From positions 15,486,885 to 15,550,884 of the forward strand of contig NC_092029.1 of the NCBI RefSeq assembly GCF_042242105.1: a DNA stretch of 64,000 bases, written 5' to 3'. This stretch comes from Pempheris klunzingeri. Lineage: Eukaryota > Chordata > Actinopteri > Acropomatiformes > Pempheridae. The notes under the pieces were generated by a model, which was not told where the DNA came from, did no database searches, and worked only from the letters and a program-made list of their open reading frames with translations. The position numbers were made by a program, and so were the translations under genes. This document shows positions 55,948 to 64,000 of this stretch, piece by piece (position 1 is the first letter of the stretch; every line of letters begins with the position of its first letter).

Positions 55948-58900
55948 ACACAACACACTATAAACATAACATTGACATATTATCGCCTCATAATATGGCG
56001 AACATGTTAGCAGACACCCATGACCAGAACCATTTACACATGTAGGAGTCATGAAAAAGGATTAGCATTTCCTTTGGAGTCTCTGAGTGTTTTTGTCCGC
56101 ATGAGTCCAATATTTACTCTCCTGTTAGCTCCTTTTTTTCTCTCCACCAACTCCTCGGGGAAATATCTGGCTCTTTAGTAGCTAAATTATCCTCTATGTG
56201 TTGAACAGCTAGATGCTAACTTTGCCTGCTGTTTGCTGCAGGAAGTGTGCAGCTTTTTCCACCGCAAAACGCCGCCTGTTGTGGCTGATAAGAGCAGCGA
56301 GTCGGAACCAAAACAGTAAAGTGTGCAGGCTGTAAACGCCAAGCTGTAAGAAGCTAAAATGCTCTGTAGATTTGGGGAGAACTGCAGGGTGACAAATATC
56401 AACTCCTGCTTTCCTCTCAGTGTGTTGTGTAAGTTCATGTCACATGTGATCTGACAGAGGAGTGAAGACAGAACACCAGGCGGGTAAAGACAGCAAAGTG
56501 TTAACTGTTATGATGTGTGGAGAATGTGGGCATGGAGCATAAAGGAGATAGTCACTAATTAGTTAAACTCTGCACGGCTCCTTCTCTCAGCAGAGGTCAG
56601 ATCACTGAGAACCAATCCCAGGAAAAAACACTGCAGGGGTCCGCTGCCTTTCTCTTGGCATTTTTTGGGCATTGTAGATGATCAAATGCGGGCTCACATC
56701 AGCACAAACCTCAAATAATATCACTATCGCCGTGATGCTTTTGAAGCCAAAGGCCAAGACGAAAATCATGAAAGAGTATCTTAAATTTTAATTTTGTCTA
56801 TCTTAATGTACGTGGTTATAAATACAACAAACACAGAGGTGTTCTCATGATTTCCATGACTCGTTGGTGTATAATTCACCAATGAGCAAACATTTTGAGG
56901 TCAGGTTTGACTATTTTTACAGCAACGCTTCACCTTTTTGTTCTACTCATAAATATCTCTTGCACATTTAGCCCAACACCAATTGTTAGCTTGTGTCTGT
57001 GGTGCTGCAGTGTAAATCATGTTCTAAATCATCAGCGCCACCCTTAGATAAAGACTGTACATTTGACATTTGGCATTTGCTGTGCTCAAACAACGACCAT
57101 TCATGTGTTATATGTGTTCTGGAAATGTCTTTTTAAGCATTACAAACCAGCTGACGGTGGCGTTTCAGCCCAACCACACATCAGAGATAATCTGTGAGTT
57201 ACGCTTGTGTAGGGTCCTACTGTGCTTTTACAGGCTTTGTCAGCACAAAGGCTCCGGATGAAGTGAATGTGGATACGGGAACATCTCTGCTTGTTTGATG
57301 TGCATAACCTAAAGAATTGTGTGAGTTTTTTTTTTTTTTTCTTCTTTATCAGCCATCCGCAGAACTTGCTCTTGATCATACCTTACTCATCATTTTCTCA
57401 AGGTTGAGGCAGAATGTTAATGACTGTGTCGACTGGATCATTTTAAGGAATATAAAGCAAGCGGGTGAAGTAGCAGAAGCAGAGATGCTGCTTATGACTT
57501 TTTGTGAAAGCTTAAGCTTAAAAACAGGCATGATGAGGATTTGAAATGTTGTTTCTATGGTTTTTAAACTAGAACAGGCTTATAGCACAAACGTGTTAGT
57601 CTTTCCTGAAGCACTTCAGATCAGTGCCACGCCACTAGGTGGGACTATTTGCTTGGAAACATAACAAAATGCTGCTAAGACGTACCCACTGGTGTATTTC
57701 AAAAACTGGCTTTTTCAGAATCCACTACAGACGGTGTGCTGTGTTACTTTAGAAAAATAGCTTGTCTCAGAAATAACGTATTTTCTATTGAGTTGGTTTT
57801 CTTATGCTGCTCTGCAGTTTGTGTCAGCAGCGGTGAAAAGGGTTAATGTTTTAGGACTGAATGCAAAGGAATCACCAGAGCGCAGAGGTTGTATTGTGTC
57901 TCTCAGCTGTTGGAAATTTCCTCAGTATCATGAAATGTTTAAAATAATAATATTTTTCTGGTTATACTCAAACTATCTTAATGACTGCAGTCCAGTACCA
58001 CCTCCTATATTAGCAAAAATGACTTGTTGAGGGTAAAAGCTCAACATGTGGGATCACCTATAATCTGAAGAGCTGCACTCCATGTATTTAAGTCATATTT
58101 CTCACTTTGTTGCATCCAGGCGCTTCCCTATAACTTTTGCTAATCTAGAGTCCACAATGTTTTAACAAAATGACATTGGGATTTATAAATAATCTTTTTC
58201 ATTTTGGTTTGCAGTCTAGAGAATGGGAGCTGAGGTCTGGTGTCAGACTCAAAGAAGGCAGCTTATTTCAAAACTTCAAAATGTGGTTTGATTTAAGCTT
58301 TGGCTAAAAGGAACAGGTTGACAAAATAACAAACACCTAACAATATTTACTATACAACTCTGCCTTGTTCACGACATACATAGTGGAATGTGGGACATTA
58401 GTTTGAAATGCCAGAAAACAGATTTTCAAGGAAACAGTGTTTGTTCCTTCGGGCAGACCACACAAGAACTCAAAGTATCACACATCCATCACAATCGTTT
58501 TAAGAGCTGGTGAGAGAGGATTGTGGGCTGAAAACCTTCGGCTCTTTCCAAACATTCACCTGCACAGAGGAAGTATGAAAAACAGGAGAAACACTTTTTC
58601 CTTCTACTTGTCAAGGCATCTATGCCTGAGCGCACACACACACACACACAAGGCTTTAATCTGTGTGTGCTAGCTGTGTGTCCTTATTCAAGCAGTCCTT
58701 TTTTTTTTTTTTTCTATCTGTGTCTGCTACTGCTGATATGTCTTTTTCATCTAGTGAAGGAGCACTCGTATTTCTCTTGAGCAGCACCTCTACTCCCTCA
58801 GAATACCAACAAGTCTTACATTAGGCCTAAAATCAATATGATCCTTTCATAATCTGTATCTATTCCTCTCTCAGATTGTTTCTGAACCTTAGAAGCTCTG

Positions 58901-59775
58901 CTCTGCTGTGCTGTAGGACAGAAGAGGCTGGTGAAGGAGGGAGGACGTGAGGGGAATGTGAGGGCGGTTGAACTTGGAGATCAAGTGCTCTGTTGGATGG
59001 TGGAATTTGCGGTTGTAGTTTGGATAAAAGGTAGCCTCGGGACACTGAAAGACAGGAAATGTATATTGTAAGTCTAGTGATGTCATTTGCTTGGTTCTGA
59101 TGTGGTTTTGACCATTACTTTGGCGTGCCTCTCTGTGCGTCCTGTTGTTCAGCTTTGTGTAACTTTCTTTATGGACTGTATGCCATTTAAACACCTTCAC
59201 ATGGCCTGAGAAACGTGTCTGATCGCGGTGACGTCAGCAGGGTCCTGACAAGACCAGGAAACAACTCCCTCCCTTTCAGTCAGAGGAGTGATGTCATCGC
59301 AGGGAGAGCGTGAGGTTGGCTGAGGCTTTATTGAGCTTGACGTTTTATTACCAAGAGCACCAGACGTATGACCACATGCACCAGTCATTACGGGGACACA
59401 GGCCAGGAAAAGTAAGCGCCAAATAACATGGGAACACGTCTGTGACTCGTTATTAACCCCCCTGAGAGGGAAAAGGAGTGTGAGGCAAAGGCACACAGAG
59501 AGACAGAGATGCAGATAGAAACCCAGAGGGGAAGAGGGACAGCATGAGCGTGCATGCTGATGGGGATAGGAGCGTGTGGAGCTACAGAGCTGCAGAATCC
59601 TGAATCCAGCAGATGGAGGCTCCGTGTCCTTGTTTTGCGGTGATCTGTGGGAGCAACATGCAGCTCGCGCCGCTGCCTCGCACTGCTGCAGTGGAGGAGT
59701 AAATGCGGAGCCCAACACTGCTCCAGGTGATCCACAGCAGCCCAGCCCGGCAGACTGCTCCCTCCTTAGCCTTCC

Positions 59776-59885
59776 CTCTCCTCCTCCTCCTCCTCCTCCT
59801 CCTCCTCTTCCTTCTCCTCCTCCTCCTTCTCCTCCTCCTCCTCCTCCTCCTCCTCCTCCTCCTCCTCCTCCTCCTCCTCCTCCTC
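59776..59885. repeat. (CTC)n polypyrimidine tract
   Basis: About 110 bases of CTC triplets carry two or three CTT interruptions. It creates false poly-Leu, poly-Pro, poly-Ser, poly-Gly and poly-Glu frames in all readings. Confidence 0.97.
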
Positions 59886-60082
59886 TGTCAGTGCTCCATT
59901 CCACTGAGGGCTTTGAAAAAAATACCAAGAAAGGAGCAGAAAAACAGAGGAGAAATCCTGGTTTTCCCCCCTGTTCTCAGATGTGAAACACCTCTGCATG
60001 ACTGTCCGCCGCTTCTCAGTCATCATGTGAAGACGCGCCGCATATGTGCTCCAATGTCTCCGGAACATAGACTCGCTGCAAG
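59886..60082 (+). promoter_or_regulatory. candidate first exon, plus strand
   Basis: CpG-bearing sequence just after the CTC tract ends with GACTCGCTGCAAG|GTAAGA, a strong donor at 60082. An ATG 30 bases before it gives MSPEHRLAAR. It may be a non-coding first exon or an alternative promoter of the candidate gene at 53.9 kb. The product is not recognised. Confidence 0.35.
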
Positions 60083-61877
60083 GTAAGACCTAGACTTATC
60101 CAGAAAAAATGTTTTTAGTCTTTGCTTTTTTCTCAAGACATTTTCTGTGGAACTGTTACAGCCTTGTGTGTGCGTGTGTGTGTGTGTGTGTGTGTTTGAA
60201 TTTAACAGGTAGATGAGAAGTTGCCACAGCAGATTAGCTAATCAATATTCCTTGCAAAGGATAGGAATTGAAAAAAGCTCACAGATATATCTCTTTTGTC
60301 GGATATGACAAAATCCAACGGTCTTCAGTTTTGGAGGAAAAGCTTCTCCTCTCCCCCTCAATCACAGCGATCTGTGCAGGTGTGTGTGTGTGTGTTCATA
60401 TGTATGTGTGTGTAACAGAATCCAGCAGGGTGGGAGGGATTGCTCCTCAACCAGGCTTCTCGATGGGTAACAAGGGGATTTTCATCTTGACAATGTGGCA
60501 AAACAGCTTTCCATCGATCTTCTCACGGCGACTAACGTCGGCACAACCTCTGGCTTCAACATAACCGACAGATATCTTCTTTAATCTTCTTTAGATCTTC
60601 AACGGTACCAGTAGTTAATCATTATGTAATAATTTTTAGCGATTCTGCTTGGCTGTAGAGGGAAAAAAAACCCCTCTGACAGATTATGCTTGTCTTCATG
60701 CCTTATTTGTCATAGACAGGGAATTCAAGAGAGATAGAGGAAACGAAGGAGGAGATAAGGACAACGACAGCAGGTAGATGGGAACAGGGGCATGAGGGGG
60801 GGGGGGAGAGAGACTTACTCCATCACTCTGTGATTTTGGAAACCTGCTGGCCAACAGCTGATCGCTGCGATCCCTCTCAAATCCTTCAATCTCTCAATCA
60901 CATGTTGGGACTGAAGTCTGAAAGCCTGAACCTGTAAGTGACCTAAAGAAGGTTCATCACTTTCACCGTCCACACACACGCACACACACCCTTCCTTATG
61001 CCAAAATAAGAGATGGAGACTAGCTGGTGCTGCAGCAATTTCCAAATCCTGCATTCTGCTTCTTGACAGGGCTTCAGGGCTTTTCTATGTGTGTGTGTAT
61101 ATGTGTGCGCAAGTTGAAACAGTGTCTTGCGCTCTGTTTAGCTCCTTTTTGTTTGCCCAGGAAAGCACAAATGTGTTAGTTTTGACCTGAAAAAAAGCAG
61201 AAAAAAACCCCACCATAAACCTGTTTTGGCTAAAAAATGTATGCACATTCAAGCCCATTACTGTTTGCATACAGATCAGATAGCATGCTAGGCTATTTAA
61301 TAACTGCCCTGCGAAATGCAGCAGAGGACTGACAGATACTCTTTATCACTGGAGGCATTAATCCTCGTGGCCTGACACATGCAAGCACACACGCAAACAG
61401 CATACAGCATTTGTACATACCGCATTTGCGCTTGCAACAAGCTCCATCTCCTAATTCACTAACAGTGAGCTATAGGCTCACCTACGTGCATACATACTGG
61501 CACACTCGGACAGCTGTGTGGCTGCTTTCATGTGTACCAAGGTGTCTGGCAAAGGTGGTCGTTTGTCATGTGTGGCATTAGGATGCAGAGGAGGATCTCT
61601 GAGGAGCAGAATATCAGCTCTTCGAGATCTCCCAGGCGGCTTTTTACTGCTCTGATTCTCCAGCAGATACACTGGCATCCTGAAACGCCTCATTTAGCAA
61701 GTCCCCTACAAAAAGCTTGCAGCTCCCAGGAAGAATAAGAGTGGAAGGCCCCGAAAGCACCCCCTAGAGGCTGCAATGTTTATTACACACAACAATACAG
61801 AAATGTTAGGCGAAATGGACAAGACACTGACTCACTGAATTTGTAAGAGGATTACTGCTACGTTGATTAAATTACAA

Positions 61878-62204
61878 GTTAAAGTACAATATTTTGAGAA
61901 ATATGCTTATTTGCTTTCTTGCTGGGGGGTTAGATGAGAAGGTTGATACCACTCTCCTCTCTGTACGGTAAATACGTAGCTAGAGCCGGCAGCCGGTCAG
62001 CTTAACTTAACATTAGGGCACAAACCGAAATGTAAAAACTACAACTTGTTGGTTTACGGGGGTTTATGTGGCAGACTATACCTTTAGCAGTTACTCCTAA
62101 GTAAGTGGATTCTGGTCCCTTGCCAGGCTAGCTGTTTCCCTTGGTTTCCAATCTTCATGCTAAGCTAAGCTAATGTTCCCAAATGTCGAACTATTACTTT
62201 GAAA
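61878..62204. mobile_element. fold-back repeat family, best-preserved copy
   Basis: The left arm reads TTGAGAAATATGCTTATTTGC, then TAGATGAGAAGGTTGATACC, TCTGTACGGTAAATACGTAG and CAGCTTAACTTAACATTAG. The right arm reads CCAGGCTAGCTGTTTCCC, ATGCTAAGCTAAGCTAATG and CCCAAATGTCGAACTATTAC, partly complementary to the left arm. There is no open frame. It has the form of a palindromic non-autonomous element, possibly a MITE. Confidence 0.7.
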
Positions 62205-62424
62205 ATAAATTAAAAAGAATAACGGAGTAATTCAAGATAAGAGCAATCTAGTCAATATCTTGATAAGGGTTTATCTCCTTGGGAGCAAGGATGCGCTTAT
62301 ATTCCATGATAATCTGTGTTTTACATTATGAGATACCCTAAAATGAAGTTATTTGCTGTTATATTTGTTATTGTTGAAGATATTTTTTGCCCCAGGATAG
62401 CAGAAGACACTCTCACAATCTCAT

Positions 62425-62545
62425 CTACGAGCAATTTAGAGTAATCAATTAACCTGCATGTCTGTGTGGACTGTGGGAGCCGAAGTACAGAGAGAAAACC
62501 CACGCAAACGCGGGGAGAACGTGCAAACTCCACACAGAAAGACAG
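62425..62545. repeat. dispersed vertebrate repeat (ACCCACGCAAACGCGGGGAG core)
   Basis: AATTTAGAGTAATCAATTAAC, GCATGTCTGTGTGGACTGTG and CGCGGGGAGAACGTGCAAAC, then TCCACACAGAAAG, follow a repeat seen very often in fish and amphibian genomes as I recall it. I do not assert the family name. Confidence 0.6.
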
Positions 62546-63049
62546 TGACAAAGGTTGAGAGTCATCTTTAAATTTAAAGGAAATTTAGCAAATACATTTT
62601 AAGATACTTCGTAATGTCTTGTAAAATACGTGTTGGTAACTTTTGACCTGGTGGTGGTGCTAGAACAACGGTAATGCAGTTACCAAAATCATTTGGAGTT
62701 GTCTTATGAGGATCATGAATATGAATCTGGCCAGGTGTTGTTGAGATCTGGACCAAAAAGGTGGACAGACGAATGGTTCAACCAAGAGACGGGACTCATC
62801 GAATACTGTTACAGCTTTATATCCTCTTTCATTGTTGATGACAGACTGATGACATATCCTCTGCATGCTTGAGATTTTAGATGTCACATTCACAGTTTGC
62901 TTTTTGTGTCCTATTTCAGGAACGGGCAAATCAATGAGTTGACACGGCTTATAAAATTGCTAATTTGTTTATATACTCTCTTCATTTTACTCTCAGAGTG
63001 TGCTTGTGTGTGTGTGTGTGTGTGTATGTGTGTGTGTGTTTGTTTTTAG

Positions 63050-63201
63050 GATTAAATCTGCAGTACATCTGGCTGTTGATGACATCTTTTCTCTTTGTTT
63101 TGCTGCGGGGGTTTGGAGGTCAGGATGGAATGATTAACCAGCCATTAACTGGCAAGCTGATTCATTGCAGGGTGCAGAGCAGGACAACAGTAGAAATACC
63201 A
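63050..63201 (+). other. orphan exon candidate
   Basis: A 152-base stretch lies between an acceptor (GT-rich tract then TTTGTTTTTAG) and a donor (ATACCA|GTGAGT). One frame is open throughout and contains MTSFLFVLLRGFGGQDGMIN, signal-peptide-like at its start. I recognise no family, and joining it to 60082 gives no better frame. Confidence 0.2.
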
Positions 63202-64000
63202 GTGAGTTGTGTTGCTTTTAAAGTGGTAATCCACAGAATCATCTTTAATATAGCTTTCTGTTGTATCCATTGTGTTAAACAATCATTACTGTGGTCCATC
63301 TGTTCTGGACGATCAAGACATCACCTGAAAGTCAAACCGACACACTGCTGGAATGATTTCTTACTCCTATTTTCTGTTGAGGAAGGTTGGTTTTCAGTTG
63401 GTCGTACCATTTTCTTCCTCCTTAATTCATGTGATGGTGCATGTTAAACACAGAACCTCATATTACTAGCAAGCATAATGAAAGAATTTACTGACTTTGC
63501 CCCAGACCTTTACTTGACTTCAATGATGGAAATAAATCAGTAGCTGTTTTTCTACAACCATGAGAACTCAGCCTGTTGATGACAACCACCTCAGGGAATG
63601 ATAGTCTCCTGAGATCTTGTAATTAACTTACATTTTAATGATTCAGGACTTGGTTTCTTGTAGCAGCTTACCTACATAGATCTCAAACTATAATACAAAA
63701 GTTAAAATTGACAAATTAATATATATATAATCATATCAACAGTTAGAAATGTATACAAGCATATCTTCTCTGTATACACACTTTTTGCACATTATATACA
63801 TGTGCTTACCCTCACTGTAAACTGACATCTGAGAGGAGCAGCAGCTCCTCACATTTGAGTGGCTAAAACCACTGGATATTTGGCATTTTTGCCTGAAAAG
63901 TGAAAAACCTGTTTCATTTGTTGTATTCTTGTCTACAGTATACCCTTATTCTTCTGCTGCTATAGTGACCCAAGACCCCCCCACAGGGATCATTAAAGTT

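Larger units (their letters stand above)
54597..59775. other. no confident gene; intron or intergenic
   Basis: I find only AT-rich sequence, microsatellites, a dispersed repeat copy near 55260-55420 and CTCF-like motifs (55935-55947 and a weaker one at 57632-57644). It could be intron of the candidate plus-strand gene. Confidence 0.5.
60083..64000. other. no confident gene; repeats and one orphan exon candidate
   Basis: This stretch holds GT microsatellites (about 60170-60195, 60380-60415, 63003-63040), a fold-back element (61878-62204), a dispersed repeat (62425-62545), and a splice-flanked stretch at 63050-63201. Nothing else rises above background. Confidence 0.5.

Noticed and set aside
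59197-60086. Open frames of about 100-240 residues on both strands with runs of Gly, Pro, Leu, Ser or Glu.
   Set aside because: All are translations of the (CTC)n tract in different frames; no domain and no splice support.
63003-63447. 160-residue plus-strand frame as a single-exon gene.
   Set aside because: It begins in a GT microsatellite and passes a strong donor; only the 63050-63201 part is kept, as a weak exon candidate.

Overview
This is a piece of a fish nuclear genome, most likely a teleost and probably a percomorph. The evidence is compact spliced genes with short GT-AG introns, proteins that read as fish versions of vertebrate families, many CA/TA/TATCA microsatellites, a decayed L2-type LINE, and a fold-back repeat family in at least four places. 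I saw no bacterial or viral genes, no CRISPR array, no tRNA and no rRNA. Exon maps were made by hand from splice signals, reading phase and remembered family sequences; no search was run.

Layout, left to right. The 5' half of slc35a1 (CMP-sialic acid transporter, minus, cut by the window edge) lies at 65-2672. ypel5 (minus) is at 5249-5915 with a non-coding first exon near 6.93-7.18 kb. A gene-poor, repeat-rich stretch fills 7.2-12.0 kb. plb1 (phospholipase B1, plus) covers 12.0-25.4 kb in 42 coding exons. ppp1cb (PP1 beta catalytic subunit, plus) is at 26.8-31.8 kb. bpnt1 (minus, 34.0-37.6 kb) meets ppp1cb tail to tail. saysd1 (minus, 39.1-40.7 kb) and grcc10/C12orf57 (plus, 41.8-42.6 kb) share a head-to-head promoter. 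A short, diverged cytospin/SPECC1-like gene (minus, 43.8-50.8 kb) meets grcc10 tail to tail. From 51 to 64 kb I find no confident gene, only CpG-rich or polypyrimidine candidate first exons near 53.5-54.0 and 59.9-60.1 kb, two orphan exon candidates, and repeats.

The genes are unrelated housekeeping and metabolic functions: Golgi sugar-nucleotide transport, a Yippee zinc-binding protein, a brush-border-type phospholipase, a Ser/Thr phosphatase, PAP-phosphatase, an ER-associated SAYSvFN protein, protein C10 and a cytoskeletal CH-domain protein. plb1 beside ppp1cb, with ypel5 nearby, recalls human 2p23. The others map elsewhere in human as I remember it, so the block is a fish-specific arrangement.

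Most worth a second look are the exon-for-exon tandem duplication in plb1, which has three repeats where mammals have four, with one dead repeat and a GDSS variant in another; a GC-AG intron in bpnt1; the diverged cytospin-like gene with an incomplete N-terminal model; CTCF-like motifs whose orientations would suit a loop around the gene-dense centre; and unassigned candidate first exons at the right. I did not find a clearly new biological system.
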